A DNA stretch of 64,000 bases from Pectobacterium actinidiae (GCF_000803315.1 NZ_JRMH01000001.1:3038001-3102000); one strand, 5' to 3'. Numbered from the stretch's first letter, positions 39,146 through 50,347 are shown. The notes: a model not told the origin generated them from the sequence alone. Numbers and translations: made by a program.

Positions 39146-41527
39146 ATGATGAAGTCAGGTATGAAGCGTAAAACCGTTGCCTTCCCCCTACTCATGTACG
39201 CTCCATTTGCGCTGTTTTATTCTGCGACGATTCTCGCGGAAGAATATACCGATCTTCCCGCGCCCCCTAGCGCCATGCCCTCACCCAGCGAATCCGTTTA
39301 TTATTTAACGCTTTCCGTTAACGGACAGAGCGATAACACCATTACCCCTGTGACGTATCGTGACGGAAACTATTATGTAGATGCAGTCGCGCTGCGTCAG
39401 AATCACGTTCGCCTGTCGGAGCAAAGCGTGGGACAGGTCAATATCAGCGCTCTGCCAGACATCACCGTCGAGTACGATCAGGCCATACAGCAGCTACAGC
39501 TCACCGTACCTATGCACTGGCTCCCCGAGCAGTCCGTCGAAGGCGGAGGACAGGATATGTCGCATGTCCCTGCCCGCAGCAGCCCCGGCCTGTTGTTCAA
39601 CTATAACCTTTATTACACTTCGCCTCGGAGTAATTCAGATTCGCTCAGCAGTTGGATGGAGCAGCGCTTTTTTAGCCCTTACGGAACCTTATCCAATTCA
39701 GGGATCTACTATTTCACATCGGGCAACAATAATTCACAGCAAGATGGCTATCAGCGTTTCGACACCTACTGGCGTTATAACGATAACGAACGCATGCTTA
39801 CCTATCAGGTTGGCGACCTGATCAGCAATTCCCTGACGTGGAGCAACTCGGTGCGCATGGGTGGCCTGCGTGTCGCCCGCAATTTCGGTCTTCGCCCGGA
39901 TATCGTGACCTATCCGATGTTGCAATATACTGGTACGGCGGCCGTACCCAGCACGCTGGATCTGTTTATCAACGGCTATAAAGCCAACAGCACCAGCCTG
40001 AATGCTGGCCCCTTCACCCTCACGAATACGCCTTACCTCAACGGCGCAGGGGAAGCGACCGTCATCACCACGGATGCGCAGGGGCGGCAAGTTTCCACCA
40101 CGATCCCCTTTTACGTCTCCAACTCATTACTGAGGGAGGGATTAAGTGATTTCGATCTGTCCGTTGGCGTTTTGCGTCAGGACTATGGCGTAAAGAATAA
40201 TGCCTATACTGACGATCCTGCCGTTAGCGGCATCTATCGCTACGGGTTGACCAATAAACTGACGGTATCGGCGCATGGCGAAGCGGTACAGGATCTCTAT
40301 CTGCTCGGCGCAGGGGCGGATTTCACCGTTGGCCGCTGGGGCACGCTGAGTTCGTCCTACAGTCAGAGCGAAAAAGAAGCCACCGGACACCAATACACGT
40401 CGGGCTACTCCTACTACACTTCCGCGTTTGGCCTGAGCTTTCAACACGCTAAACGCAGTGAAGCCTACCGCGATTTAACCGCCGTACTCACCGAAGGCCG
40501 CCTTAGTCGGGAAAGCTATCAGGCGACGCTCAGCAGCCAAATCTTCGGTGAAGGCAACGGCTCATTCGGCGTGGGGTATTTCGATATCCGTACGTACGAT
40601 GCAACCCGTACCCGACTGCTGAATTTTTCTTTTAGCCGTCAGGTCTGGCAAGACAGCTCCATTTACCTCGCGGTTAACAAATCACTGGGAGAAAACGGCT
40701 ACAGCGCCCAGCTCCAGTTCGTGATGCCTTTTGGTAGAAACGGCAGTATCAATACCGGGATTCAGCGCGACAGCAATGGCGATTATTCACCGCGTGTCGG
40801 AGTGAACCGTACCGCGCCAACAGAAGGCGGATTAGGTTGGAACGCCGCGTATGGCGCAGGAAAAACCCCTTATCACCAAGGTTCCCTGAACTGGCGCGGC
40901 CCTTATGCCATGCTTGCTGGCGGAACCTATGGCAATGAGGGAAATACCACACAGTGGGGAGAACTGAGCGGCTCGCTAATCTCCATGAACGGTGGGCTTT
41001 TCGCCAGTAACCGCATTAACGACGCCTTTATTGTGGTCGATACCGAAGGATACCCCGACGTCCCGGTAAAATATGAAAACCAACTGGTGGGAAAAACCAA
41101 CAAACACGGCCACTTACTCATCCCGTGGGCGGTGTCCAACTACCCCGCAAAAGTGGAAATTGATACGTTACAACTGCCAGCCAACGTCTCCACCCCACAG
41201 GTGGAATCCCGCGTGTCGGTCAAAGAAGGCAGTGGGACCGTCGTACAATTCTCGGTTAATGTCGTCCGTTCTGCCAACATCATGTTACGTAATACGGATG
41301 GCAATCCGCTCACCATCGGTACCTGGATAACGGACGAAATCAGCGGTGACACCACGATCAGCGGTTACGAAGGTCTGGCCTATTTCGCCAATCTAGGTAC
41401 CGCTAATCGCTTACGCTTTACACAAGAAGATGGACAACGTTGCCGAGTGGAATTCTCACTGCCGGAATCACAGACCATGATGGCGACCGTCGGCCCACTT
41501 ACCTGCCAGACTGACCCCAAAGGATGA
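39146..41527 (+). CDS. Fimbrial outer-membrane usher, Csu type
   Basis: Outer-membrane pilus assembly pore of about 793 residues (CsuD-like). The signal peptide MKRKTVAFPLLMYAPFALFYSA-like region is followed by LSVNGQSDNTITPVTYRDGNYYVDAVALRQ (N-terminal domain), a beta-barrel with SSYSQSEKEATGHQ-type strands, a plug with FINGYKANSTSLNAGPF, and C-terminal domains ending CRVEFSLPESQTM. Starts at 39125, 39146, 39149 and 39161 are all possible; none has a strong ribosome site. Confidence 0.9.
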   Translation: MMKSGMKRKTVAFPLLMYAPFALFYSATILAEEYTDLPAPPSAMPSPSESVYYLTLSVNGQSDNTITPVTYRDGNYYVDAVALRQNHVRLSEQSVGQVNISALPDITVEYDQAIQQLQLTVPMHWLPEQSVEGGGQDMSHVPARSSPGLLFNYNLYYTSPRSNSDSLSSWMEQRFFSPYGTLSNSGIYYFTSGNNNSQQDGYQRFDTYWRYNDNERMLTYQVGDLISNSLTWSNSVRMGGLRVARNFGLRPDIVTYPMLQYTGTAAVPSTLDLFINGYKANSTSLNAGPFTLTNTPYLNGAGEATVITTDAQGRQVSTTIPFYVSNSLLREGLSDFDLSVGVLRQDYGVKNNAYTDDPAVSGIYRYGLTNKLTVSAHGEAVQDLYLLGAGADFTVGRWGTLSSSYSQSEKEATGHQYTSGYSYYTSAFGLSFQHAKRSEAYRDLTAVLTEGRLSRESYQATLSSQIFGEGNGSFGVGYFDIRTYDATRTRLLNFSFSRQVWQDSSIYLAVNKSLGENGYSAQLQFVMPFGRNGSINTGIQRDSNGDYSPRVGVNRTAPTEGGLGWNAAYGAGKTPYHQGSLNWRGPYAMLAGGTYGNEGNTTQWGELSGSLISMNGGLFASNRINDAFIVVDTEGYPDVPVKYENQLVGKTNKHGHLLIPWAVSNYPAKVEIDTLQLPANVSTPQVESRVSVKEGSGTVVQFSVNVVRSANIMLRNTDGNPLTIGTWITDEISGDTTISGYEGLAYFANLGTANRLRFTQEDGQRCRVEFSLPESQTMMATVGPLTCQTDPKG

Positions 41528-41531
41528 AACG

Positions 41532-42545
41532 ATGCTGTATCTGATAACGAAGATTCCTCTCACATTTTCCACCAACTGGCAGGCTGCACGTTGGTTACGT
41601 CTGGCTTTCCTGCTGATGGCGCTGTATTACGCGCCTGTTAGCTACGCCGACTGCACGATCTCTTCACCAAGCTCCACCACGTTGGGGCCCTATGCTTCTT
41701 CTTTGGTCGGCGTTAACGGTACGCCACAGATCGTGTCATCGGGAAGTGGGTTTCGCTGTACGGGAAGTATATTGAGTTTAGCCAGTACCAATACCATCAC
41801 TGCCACAATACAAAATGACAGTAACCCCAGTGGTACAACGATGAGAATGCGCAGAGGCACAAGTTCAGATTACGTTCCCTACAGCCTATGTATGGATTCA
41901 GGCTGCGCTACACTCTATAACATCGGTTCAACCTACACATGGTCACGCACAACGCTTTTGGATCTGTTCGGCTTGTTTAACTCTCCTGATGGCACCATGC
42001 CACTCTTTATTCGAACCAGTATAGGTAACAATGTTGCCGCAGGCAGTTACACGGATACGGTAACCATCAAATGGGATTATAGTATTTGTGTCGTTGGTAT
42101 ATTAGGGATTTGCTCTTACGACACAGGGACGCTGATTTCCACACTCCATCTCAGCATGAACATCACGAATGATTGTCAGATCACCAGTGCGCCAAATATC
42201 AGCTTTGGTACGGCGGCGTTCCCCGCAGATTTTGCAGCGGTCAACAACAGCCTCGGGGTTCGCTGTACGCTGCTGGGCGCCTATACCGTCAAGCTCGTCA
42301 GCACCCACCCCGATGATGCTAACTGGCGCAGAATGACAGCCACCGTCGGGGGGACGCCTTACTATTTGCAATATCAGCTCTATCGCACGGGAAACATCGC
42401 CTGGACCGAGACCAACGATTACAGCGGAACGGGTACAGGGATTACGCAGAGTATCCCGTACACCGCCCGCATTAACGCCATTCAGGCCAGCAAGCCAGAG
42501 GGCGCGTATAAAGATACCGTCACGATTAACGTCACGATCAACTAG
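41532..42545 (+). CDS. Csu-type tip adhesin (two SCPU domains)
   Basis: Secreted protein of 337 residues, like CsuE. After an N-terminal stretch and hydrophobic segment ([18 protein letters not shown]), domain 1 begins [15 protein letters not shown] and domain 2 begins [17 protein letters not shown], each ending with a YTDTVTI/YKDTVTI strand. Starts 4 bp after the usher. Its 3' end overlaps the convergent fadJ by 8 bp. Confidence 0.87.
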   Translation: MLYLITKIPLTFSTNWQAARWLRLAFLLMALYYAPVSYADCTISSPSSTTLGPYASSLVGVNGTPQIVSSGSGFRCTGSILSLASTNTITATIQNDSNPSGTTMRMRRGTSSDYVPYSLCMDSGCATLYNIGSTYTWSRTTLLDLFGLFNSPDGTMPLFIRTSIGNNVAAGSYTDTVTIKWDYSICVVGILGICSYDTGTLISTLHLSMNITNDCQITSAPNISFGTAAFPADFAAVNNSLGVRCTLLGAYTVKLVSTHPDDANWRRMTATVGGTPYYLQYQLYRTGNIAWTETNDYSGTGTGITQSIPYTARINAIQASKPEGAYKDTVTINVTIN

Positions 42546-44754
42546 TGCTAAGGTCTTCATTGGTTGGCGGATAAAATGTCCGCCTATCTTCCCGCATCGC
42601 GAGCAGACGTTCACAGGGCGCGAACCGATCGCCATACTGCTGTTGCAGCACCAGCAGCGTTTTCACAACCGTTTCCACGCCCAGGCGATCCATATAGTGG
42701 AACGGCCCACCGAGGAAAGGCGGGAAGCCAATGCCAAATACCGCGCCGATATCACCGTCACGGGCGCACTGGATCACCCCTTCATCCAGACAACGTGCCG
42801 CCTCATTCAACATCATCATCACAGCACGCTGGCTGATCAGCGCAGGGTCGATATGCGCCTTCGCCGTGACATCCAACAGCGGATAAACCGAGCAGTCTAC
42901 CTCTCTGCCCGCGTGCCAGAAACGGCGTGTTTTATTGTACCGATAGAACCCTTTCCCATTCTTGCGCCCTTTGCGCCCATCTTTCAGGATCGCATCAAAC
43001 GCGGGTGGAGAAGTAAAGCGCGTGCCCAGTTCTTCACTCAGCACCGGCACAATTTTGGTCGCGACATCAATGCCAACTTCATCAAGCAACGCAAGCGGAC
43101 CGACGGGGAAGCCAAAACGCACCAGCGCATAGTCAATCGATTCGATCGGTTCCCCTTCCAGCAGACAATAAGCGGCTTCGTTGATATAAGGCGCTAATAT
43201 GCGATTCACATAAAAACCGGCACTGTCGCCTACGACAATTGCAGTTTTACCCTGCTTTCTCGCCAGAGCAACCGTCGTTGCGACCGTCTCTGCGCTGGTG
43301 TGAGCGTGAGGGATAACTTCAACCAGCGGCATTTTGTCCACCGGGCTAAAATAGTGCAGACCCACAACCTGCTGCGGACGGCGCGCGCCTTCTGCAATCT
43401 GGTGGATCGGCAGCGAGGAGGTATTCGATGCGAAAATCGTGTGTGATGCAGCGTGCTCTTCAATCTCCGCCACCATTTGCCGCTTCAGCGCCAGATCTTC
43501 AAAAACGGCCTCAATAACGATATCCGCATGTTCAAAACCGCGGTAGTCCGTACTACCGGAAATCAATGTCATCAACCGCTGGCGCTCCGTCGGCTTCATG
43601 CGCTTACTCTGGACGCGTTTGGTCAACAGTTGCCAGTTGTATTTCAGCGCATGGTTAATGCCCTGTTCATTGATGTCTTTAATGCGCACCGGCACCTGCC
43701 CGCGCGTTGCCGTGACGCTGGCGATCCCCCCGCCCATCAGCCCACCGCCGAGAATACCGACACGGTGGATCGGCTTCGCATCAGAAGCCGCACCAGCGGT
43801 TTTCTTTAATGCATTGGAGGCAAAGAACAGATGGCGTAGCGCGGCCGATTCCGGCGTCATCACCAGTTTGCCAAACGCTCTCGCCTCGTGCCGATACCCT
43901 TCCTCACGGCCTTTTTCTATGCCCCGACGCACCACCTGAATGATTTTTTCCGTGGCCGGATAGTTGCCGTGTGTTTTCGCCCGCGTTTTGCGTTTCACCA
44001 TTTTGAACAACACGTGGCGAATCCCCGGACTACTCAGCAGTCGCGAACGCCAGCCCAGCGGCACCGCTTTGCGTTTTCCTTTTTTGAGAATCTCGACTGC
44101 GGTCTCCAGCAGGATATCGTGCGGGACGGCCTCATCAACCAGCCCCTGTCGTAATGCCTGACTCGCACGGAGGTGGCGACCGGTAAGCATAAGATCCAGC
44201 GCGCTATCCAGACCAATCAGCCGTGGCAAGCGCTGCGTTCCGCCCGAACCGGGAAGAAGGCCAAGCTGCACTTCGGGTAGCCCCAGCACCGTTTTTTCAT
44301 CCAGCGAGCAGACGCGATAGTCGCAGGCCAATGCCAGCTCCAGCCCACCGCCCAGACAGGCACCGTGGATCGCGGCCACCACGGGGAACGGCAGCGCGGC
44401 AACCTGATCAAACGTTTCCTGCCCTTGCTTCGCCAGGTTTTCTGCCTGTTCGGCGCTGCTGCACTGGTTCAACATGGTGATATCCGCCCCGGCGATAAAT
44501 GAATCAGGCTTGGCGGAAATAAAAATCAGTCCTCTGAGCGTCGCATGTTGCCGCGCCTGCTCGAAGACTGAGAGAATTTGTTCTGCAAATTCGCTCTTTA
44601 GCGTGTTCACCTTCTCACCGGGGACATCAATGCAAATAACACCGATGTTGTCCGGCCGAATGGTAAGGGAAAAGGCAGACGGGCTTTTCGTTGCAGGCGA
44701 TGTTGTTTCCATTGCAGACGATGTTGTCACGGATAAAGGCTGTTGATCGTTCAT
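42538..44754 (-). CDS. fadJ: Fatty acid oxidation complex alpha subunit FadJ
   Basis: Anaerobic beta-oxidation: enoyl-CoA hydratase, 3-hydroxyacyl-CoA dehydrogenase and epimerase. 738 residues. The N-terminal crotonase domain has [14 protein letters not shown] and [17 protein letters not shown]; the NAD-binding domain begins [13 protein letters not shown] and ends with FHYMDRLG. The N-terminal tail is about 20 residues longer than in E. coli. GGAGG precedes ATG 44754, which overlaps the fadI stop (ATGA). Confidence 0.96.
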   Translation of the reverse strand: MNDQQPLSVTTSSAMETTSPATKSPSAFSLTIRPDNIGVICIDVPGEKVNTLKSEFAEQILSVFEQARQHATLRGLIFISAKPDSFIAGADITMLNQCSSAEQAENLAKQGQETFDQVAALPFPVVAAIHGACLGGGLELALACDYRVCSLDEKTVLGLPEVQLGLLPGSGGTQRLPRLIGLDSALDLMLTGRHLRASQALRQGLVDEAVPHDILLETAVEILKKGKRKAVPLGWRSRLLSSPGIRHVLFKMVKRKTRAKTHGNYPATEKIIQVVRRGIEKGREEGYRHEARAFGKLVMTPESAALRHLFFASNALKKTAGAASDAKPIHRVGILGGGLMGGGIASVTATRGQVPVRIKDINEQGINHALKYNWQLLTKRVQSKRMKPTERQRLMTLISGSTDYRGFEHADIVIEAVFEDLALKRQMVAEIEEHAASHTIFASNTSSLPIHQIAEGARRPQQVVGLHYFSPVDKMPLVEVIPHAHTSAETVATTVALARKQGKTAIVVGDSAGFYVNRILAPYINEAAYCLLEGEPIESIDYALVRFGFPVGPLALLDEVGIDVATKIVPVLSEELGTRFTSPPAFDAILKDGRKGRKNGKGFYRYNKTRRFWHAGREVDCSVYPLLDVTAKAHIDPALISQRAVMMMLNEAARCLDEGVIQCARDGDIGAVFGIGFPPFLGGPFHYMDRLGVETVVKTLLVLQQQYGDRFAPCERLLAMREDRRTFYPPTNEDLSTS

Positions 44755-46064
44755 GGCGTCACCTCCAGTACCATTGCCGCACCCAGCCCGCCAGCCGCAC
44801 AGGCGGTGGTTAATCCCAGCCCGCCGCCGCGACGACGCAGTTCATTCAGCGTTTGGGTAATCATCCTCGCTCCGGTGGCGGCAAAGGGGTGTCCATAGGC
44901 AATGGATCCCCCCAGCACATTGAACTTGTCACGATCTACCTCGCCTAGCGCAGTGTTTCTACCCAGTTGATTCCGGGCGAATTCATCGCTGGCAAACAGT
45001 TTGAGATTTGCCAACGTTTGGGCGGCAAACGCTTCGTGCATATCAATGAGCGTCAGATCGGCCAGCGTCACACCAGCCCTTGCCAACGCCAGCGGGGAGG
45101 CATAAGCCGGCCCCAGCAACATATCACGCTGCACACCGATGGCGCTGAATGCATAGCTGCGCAGGTAGCCCAGCGGCGTGAGTCCCAGACTTTTGGCCTT
45201 AGATTCACTCATCATCAGCACCGCCGCCGCACCATCCGTCAGCGGCGTACTATTGGCCGCCGTGACCGTACCATGTCGGCGATCGAACGCCGGGCGTAAG
45301 CGGGAATACTGCTCCAGCGCGGAATCATGGCGCACATTGTTATCTTCGCTCAGCGCCTTGTCATAAGGTGGAACATAAGCCGTCATCACCTCATCGCGCA
45401 GCACGCCGGATTCCCAGGCCTGAGCCGCCAGCTTGTGTGAGCGGTGCGCCAGTTCATCCTGCTCTTCACGCGTGATGCCGTAGGTTTTTGCCATCTGCTC
45501 GGCGGTATCGCCCATGCGCAATCCGGTGGAATACTCCGCCACAGCGGGCGCAACCGGCAGCAAGTCTTTCGGGCGCAGGCCACTTAACAGTTTCAATTTC
45601 TGGCTCAGCGTCCGAGCCTTGTTCATATCCACCAGCGTTCTGGCCAACGCTTTGCTGACGCCAATCGGCAGCACGGAAGAGGAATCTGCGCCACCCGCAA
45701 TGCCGACCTCCACCGTACCCGCCATAATGCTTTCCGCCACGTTGGCGACCGCCTGAAAGCTGGTGGCGCAAGCACGCGACACGCTGTAGGCATCGGTATG
45801 CACACTCATGCCCGTGCCGAGTACGATCTCTCGGGCGATGTTCGGCGCTTCCGGCATTTGAACCACCTGTCCGAACACCAATAGCTCGATCAATTCAGGA
45901 TCGATCCCAGTGCGAACCAGTAATTCGCTGGTGACGAGTTTTCCTAATTCGATGGCAGGTACGCCATGATAGGCCGTTGCCTGCCGGGCAAATGGGGTGC
46001 GTAATCCGCTCACGAACGCAATGCGATCGCCACGACGGGTTATCAGAGGTAATACCTCGCTCAT
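44751..46064 (-). CDS. fadI: 3-ketoacyl-CoA thiolase FadI
   Basis: Thiolytic step of anaerobic beta-oxidation; partner of FadJ. 437 residues. Nucleophile Cys in [25 protein letters not shown] and the C-terminal [17 protein letters not shown]. The start is ATG 46064 with AGGAG upstream. A FadR-like site lies 37 bp before the gene. Confidence 0.96.
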   Translation of the reverse strand: MSEVLPLITRRGDRIAFVSGLRTPFARQATAYHGVPAIELGKLVTSELLVRTGIDPELIELLVFGQVVQMPEAPNIAREIVLGTGMSVHTDAYSVSRACATSFQAVANVAESIMAGTVEVGIAGGADSSSVLPIGVSKALARTLVDMNKARTLSQKLKLLSGLRPKDLLPVAPAVAEYSTGLRMGDTAEQMAKTYGITREEQDELAHRSHKLAAQAWESGVLRDEVMTAYVPPYDKALSEDNNVRHDSALEQYSRLRPAFDRRHGTVTAANSTPLTDGAAAVLMMSESKAKSLGLTPLGYLRSYAFSAIGVQRDMLLGPAYASPLALARAGVTLADLTLIDMHEAFAAQTLANLKLFASDEFARNQLGRNTALGEVDRDKFNVLGGSIAYGHPFAATGARMITQTLNELRRRGGGLGLTTACAAGGLGAAMVLEVTP

Positions 46065-46100
46065 AAACGCTCCTGTTAACCGAAAATAAAGTACGCCCAC

Positions 46101-46117
46101 AACAGGTCAGACCTGAT
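46101..46117 (-). promoter_or_regulatory. FadR operator of fadIJ
   Basis: On the minus strand ATCAGGTCTGACCTGTT, nearly the full FadR consensus (AACTGGTCNGACCTGTT). Implies repression of fadIJ without long-chain acyl-CoA. Confidence 0.85.
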
Positions 46118-46205
46118 TTCATTGTTAACCAGATAGTTACATTACGCAAAGCTGCGCAACACAAAAATGTGAAGAGCATGCGGTTGTCAGCCAACAGGGC
46201 ACTCG

Positions 46206-46241
46206 GGATTGCCGCTGAAGCGGTGATTTCAGCAGCAATCC
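46206..46241 (-). terminator. Hairpin downstream of the M20 hydrolase operon
   Basis: GGATTGC-C-GCTGAA pairs with TTCAGC-A-GCAATCC (one mismatch). No T-run follows, so it may protect the 3' end rather than terminate strictly. Confidence 0.45.
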
Positions 46242-46253
46242 GATCTATTGCCG

Positions 46254-47453
46254 TCAGGCAGGGGAATGGGTACGGAGAAAATCGGCTTTCACGCTTTCCA
46301 GCAGAGAAGGTTCTGTCAATAGACGGTAGCCCGAGAGCGCCAGCGCCTGGGCTGCCACCAGCAACGCACGATCCCCCTGTGGGGAAACGGCAGCTTCACG
46401 AAACGCGGGCGTATGGGCGACAAGATCGTCGGGTCCAATCTTGATATAGCAGTGGCTGACGGGGATAACGTGACTGGCGTTACCAGCATCCGTAGAGCCC
46501 ATTGCAACGCGTAATTCTTGCGACAGCGTCTCGCCGAGTGCGGTAAGTTCTTCGCCCACGATGGCATCCAGCGGACGGTTAATGATCAGATCCTTAATGG
46601 GGTTCTGGAAACGCGCTATTTTCACCGTCGCGCCCGTGGCAAGCGCGGCACCCTCCGCGATTGCTCTTACTTTTTCAGAGACGGCCTGCGCCCTCTTCCA
46701 GGTTGATGCCCGGATAAAAAACCGGGCGGCGGCATACTCAGGAATAATATTCGGCGCATCGCCACCATGAGTGATAATGCCATGAATGCGCGCGTCGCCC
46801 GGCAGCTGCTGACGCAGAGCGTTAATGCCGGTAAAGAGCTGGATGACCGCATCCAGCGCGTTAATTCCCTCTTCCGGCGAGGCCGAGGCATGCGCTGCAC
46901 GACCAGTAAAGTGAAAATCCAGCGGATCAACCGCCAGACTGGCGGAAGTCAGATGCGTATCTTTCCAGCCGTGGAACATTAACGCAGCGTCAGTGCCATC
47001 AAACACGCCAGCATCCGCAAAGCTTCCTTTGGCGCTGCCGTTGGCACCGCCCTCTTCTGCCGGTGTGCCAAATACCCATACCTCTCCGCCGGTTTGATCC
47101 ACAACCTGGGACAACGCAATGGCCGCCGCCACACTGCTGGTACCGATCAGGTTATGGCCGCAGGCATGCCCCAACCCCGGTAGCGCATCATATTCGGCCA
47201 GATAGCCAATCCGTGGCCCGCTGTTTGCCTGCCCTTTGCGCGCGACGAAGCCTGTTTCATGCCCAGCGATATCCCGCGTTACGGTAAAACCAGCGTCACG
47301 CAGCAGCTCGGTCAGGGTTTCAGCGGCAAAATACTCCTGATTGCCCAGTTCCGGTCGGGCATGAATCTGGTGGCTGACCTGTAGATATCGCTGCGCAGCC
47401 TGTTCAACATGGGACCGGATGATGCCGCGATGATGGGGGGTTAATTCACTCAT
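46254..47453 (-). CDS. M20 family amidohydrolase (AbgB/ACY1L2-like)
   Basis: Predicted zinc amidohydrolase of 399 residues that would remove an acyl or amino-acid group from an amide. YDALPGLGHACGHNLIG holds metal ligands, TPAEEGGANGSAKG the catalytic Glu, and GRAAHASASPEEGINAL the dimerisation-domain His. Close in type to AbgB and the ACY1L2 group. It lies about 95 bp after the solute-binding protein of an ABC transporter on the same strand, so the transporter probably imports its substrate or a product's parent. Confidence 0.88.
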   Translation of the reverse strand: MSELTPHHRGIIRSHVEQAAQRYLQVSHQIHARPELGNQEYFAAETLTELLRDAGFTVTRDIAGHETGFVARKGQANSGPRIGYLAEYDALPGLGHACGHNLIGTSSVAAAIALSQVVDQTGGEVWVFGTPAEEGGANGSAKGSFADAGVFDGTDAALMFHGWKDTHLTSASLAVDPLDFHFTGRAAHASASPEEGINALDAVIQLFTGINALRQQLPGDARIHGIITHGGDAPNIIPEYAAARFFIRASTWKRAQAVSEKVRAIAEGAALATGATVKIARFQNPIKDLIINRPLDAIVGEELTALGETLSQELRVAMGSTDAGNASHVIPVSHCYIKIGPDDLVAHTPAFREAAVSPQGDRALLVAAQALALSGYRLLTEPSLLESVKADFLRTHSPA

Positions 47454-47548
47454 TTTGCGCCTCCTGACGTTATCGTTGCGCTAGCAGCCAGCTTAAGCTG
47501 GCATGTTTAAGCAACCTGACTTCAGCAAATTGGATTTAAGCGAAAGGC

Positions 47549-48403
47549 TCACTGTTTTCTCAAATCGACTTCCAGCTGTTTAAGCGTGTCCTGCAAATCT
47601 TTGGCTGGCAGATTCACCACAACCGCAACACCTTTCGTATCCTCTTTCACCGCAGCGATCACATCAGGTTGGTGATACAACGCCACAATCCGCTGATAGA
47701 CCGGGTTATCTTTATCCTTTTCACGGGCGGCAAACACGTTCACGTAAGGCAATGCAGACGGTGCGGTAGGATCGTCCTGAAACAGGATTTTATCGGCGGG
47801 TAAACCCGCATCGACCGCCACGCCCTGATTGACCACCGAGGCTGCCACATCTGCTAGCACGCGCGGCGTCTGCTGTGCGACTACTGGCAGAATTTTCAGC
47901 TTGCGCGGGTTTTCGATAATATCGTCAGGCGTCGCATGCAAGCCCGCGCCGTCTTTTAACGTCAATAAGCCAGAGGATTGCAGCACGTTGAGCGCACGCC
48001 CCTGATTGGAAGGATCGTTTGGCAAAGCAATCTGCGCCCCCTGCGGAATATCCGCCAGAGCACGATACTTCTCCGAATACAGCGCCATAGGCACAATTTG
48101 TGTCGCGCCGATCGGCACAATTGTCAGTTGATTGTTCACGTTGAACTGGCTTAGAAAAGCCAGATGTTGAAACGCATTAAGATCGACATCGCCGCTGGCC
48201 AACGCTTTATTCGGCAATGCATAGTCCGAAAAGCTGATGAGTTTGATGTTGATGTTTTCCGCTTTCGCTTTTTGCGCCAATACCTTCCAATACGCGTCTT
48301 CGCTTCCGGCCACGCCGATTGTCACGTCCACCGGTTTTTGTGCTGCACCCGCCTGCAAGGAGAGCGTCAAAAGCGCCCCCAATACCAACTTTTGCCATTT
48401 CAT
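47549..48403 (-). CDS. NlpA/MetQ-family substrate-binding protein
   Basis: Solute-binding protein of 284 residues for the ABC transporter encoded upstream. DVTIGVAGSEDAYWKVLAQ and DVDLNAFQHLAFL are family signatures. The signal peptide MKWQKLVLGALLTLSLQAGA lacks the lipobox Cys found in MetQ, so it should be a free periplasmic protein rather than a lipoprotein. Substrate unknown; a methionine role is not supported by a MetJ site. Confidence 0.85.
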   Translation of the reverse strand: MKWQKLVLGALLTLSLQAGAAQKPVDVTIGVAGSEDAYWKVLAQKAKAENINIKLISFSDYALPNKALASGDVDLNAFQHLAFLSQFNVNNQLTIVPIGATQIVPMALYSEKYRALADIPQGAQIALPNDPSNQGRALNVLQSSGLLTLKDGAGLHATPDDIIENPRKLKILPVVAQQTPRVLADVAASVVNQGVAVDAGLPADKILFQDDPTAPSALPYVNVFAAREKDKDNPVYQRIVALYHQPDVIAAVKEDTKGVAVVVNLPAKDLQDTLKQLEVDLRKQ

Positions 48404-48457
48404 CGTTCGCTCCTTAAATGAATACCGTTTTGAATATCGTGCACCTGACGCGCCGCG

Positions 48458-49120
48458 CTAGCGCCGCATGATGCGACGAGAGAAATAGTTGCCCGCATGC
48501 TGTGCCAGTTGAACCAACACAATCAGAATGACCACAGTGCCCACCATGACGGAGGTGTTAAACCGGTTGTAGCCGTAGGTCATCGCCAGATTTCCCAATC
48601 CGCCGCCGCCAACCATTCCGGCAACAGCGGAGAAATCGACCAACGCCACGGTAATAAATGTCAGCCCCATAATCAGCGGGCCCAGAGCTTCCCGAATCAG
48701 CACGCCGGTAATGATTTGCAAAGGCGTGGCTCCCAATGCGCGGGCGGCTTCAATCATGCCGGGATCGACCGACATCAGGTTGTTTTCCACCACTCTCGCA
48801 ATCGCACAGGCGGCAACCAGAATCATGGGGAAAATGGCGGCGGTAATACCGATGGTGGTGCCCACAACCATGCGCGTCATCGGGCTGACCGCGACCAGAA
48901 AAATAATGAAGGGAACGGGGCGCACGATGTTGATCAGCAGATTCAGCAACACAAACAGCACGCGATTCTCAAACAAGCCACCTGCGCGACTTAGAAATAA
49001 CAGCAGGCCCAGGCCAATGCCCAGCACGCTGGCAAACAGCAGCGTCACCAGCACCATTGCCAGCGTTTCACCTGTGGCAACCAGCAGCGTCTGCCAGAAT
49101 GTCGTCCAATCAACCTTCAT
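48458..49120 (-). CDS. MetI-type ABC transporter permease
   Basis: Inner-membrane permease of 220 residues with about five helices. The EAA-type motif is EAARALGATPLQIITGVLIREA, and GLTFITVALVDFSAVAGMVGGGGLGN matches MetI. Overlaps the ATPase gene by 11 bp. Confidence 0.9.
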   Translation of the reverse strand: MKVDWTTFWQTLLVATGETLAMVLVTLLFASVLGIGLGLLLFLSRAGGLFENRVLFVLLNLLINIVRPVPFIIFLVAVSPMTRMVVGTTIGITAAIFPMILVAACAIARVVENNLMSVDPGMIEAARALGATPLQIITGVLIREALGPLIMGLTFITVALVDFSAVAGMVGGGGLGNLAMTYGYNRFNTSVMVGTVVILIVLVQLAQHAGNYFSRRIMRR

Positions 49121-50135
49121 CGCTCACCTCCCTGACTTCTACCGTTTGCGCCAGCGTTTCCAGCGCGGCAGCAATGCTGTCCGGTGGGCCAATAAATTCC
49201 ACAATAAGGCTACCGAACAGTGCCCCCTGCAACTCGCTGATGTTGCCGTAGATAATGTTGTAATCGATAAGCGGGTGCAGGCGTGCCGTCTGTGACAGCA
49301 ACGGCACGCTGGTTGAACCGTCGTGAAAAATGAGCTGGTATAACGCGCCAGAATGACGGGATTGCAGCGTTTGTAATAACCGGGGAGGAAGACGATCGTT
49401 AAAAATAGAACGCACAAAGTTGCGCGTGGTTTTATGCTCGGGGCGAGTGAAAATATCGACCACGCGGCCCTGTTCGATGACGCGGCCTTGTTCCATGACC
49501 GCAACCCGATGGCAAATGCGACGGATCACATTCATCTCATGCGTAATCAACAAGATGGTGATGTTATATTGCCGATTGATACTCTCCAGCAGTTGAAGAA
49601 TATCCTCCGTGGTTTCGGGATCCAGCGCCGAGGTCGCCTCGTCGCAAATCAGGATATCCGGTGAACTGACCAGCGCTCTGGCAATGCCAACGCGCTGCTT
49701 TTGCCCTCCGGAAAGCTGTTCGGGATAGTGATCCTTCTTATCTTCCAGACCGACAAAGCGCAGCACTTCATCAACACGTTGCTGTATCTGCTGGCGATCC
49801 ATTCGAGCCAAACGCAGCGGCCAGGCAACATTTCCCGCCACCGTTCGTGACTGAAATAAATTGAACGTTTGAAAGACCATGCCAATGCGCCGCCGAAGTT
49901 GGCGCAGCCCTTCTGCGGAAAGCGCGGTAATATCCTGCTGGTTAACCGTCACTTTTCCTTCCGTTGGCTGTTCCAGCAAATTAACCAGACGCAACAGCGT
50001 GCTTTTCCCCGCCCCGCTGAACCCGATGATGCCGAATATCTCCCCTTTATCGATATCCAGCGTGACATCTTTCACCGCATAAAGCGTTTTACCCTGTGTC
50101 GTAAACGATTTACTAACATGCTCAAAACTGATCAA
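49110..50135 (-). CDS. MetN-type ABC transporter ATPase
   Basis: ATPase of 341 residues. Walker A GFSGAGKS, signature LSGGQKQR, Walker B ILICDEATSALD, H-loop THEM. The C-terminal part (after about residue 260) has the NIL regulatory fold of MetN (SLIVEFIGPPDSIAAALETL). First gene of ATPase-permease-binding protein-M20 hydrolase. Substrate not known. Confidence 0.9.
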   Translation of the reverse strand: MISFEHVSKSFTTQGKTLYAVKDVTLDIDKGEIFGIIGFSGAGKSTLLRLVNLLEQPTEGKVTVNQQDITALSAEGLRQLRRRIGMVFQTFNLFQSRTVAGNVAWPLRLARMDRQQIQQRVDEVLRFVGLEDKKDHYPEQLSGGQKQRVGIARALVSSPDILICDEATSALDPETTEDILQLLESINRQYNITILLITHEMNVIRRICHRVAVMEQGRVIEQGRVVDIFTRPEHKTTRNFVRSIFNDRLPPRLLQTLQSRHSGALYQLIFHDGSTSVPLLSQTARLHPLIDYNIIYGNISELQGALFGSLIVEFIGPPDSIAAALETLAQTVEVREVSDEG

Positions 50136-50347
50136 AACAGGACTCTACTTGATGTAAAAAATAATACTGAAATTAAATAGAATCACAGAGTTATCTACCA
50201 GAAACAAAAAATGCTATCCAATTGCGATTGTTAGCTAAAGACGTGGCAGAAGGGGAAAGAAAGGATGAATTTCAGCGCAACACGTTATCGTGTTGGACAA
50301 CATCAATTCAGCATCAAAGGAGAAGGAGATAAACAGCAGGGAGAAGC

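Noticed and set aside
50136..50260. MetJ box upstream of the MetN-type ATPase
   Set aside because: Only one imperfect AGACGTGG-like half site; MetJ needs tandem AGACGTCT units.
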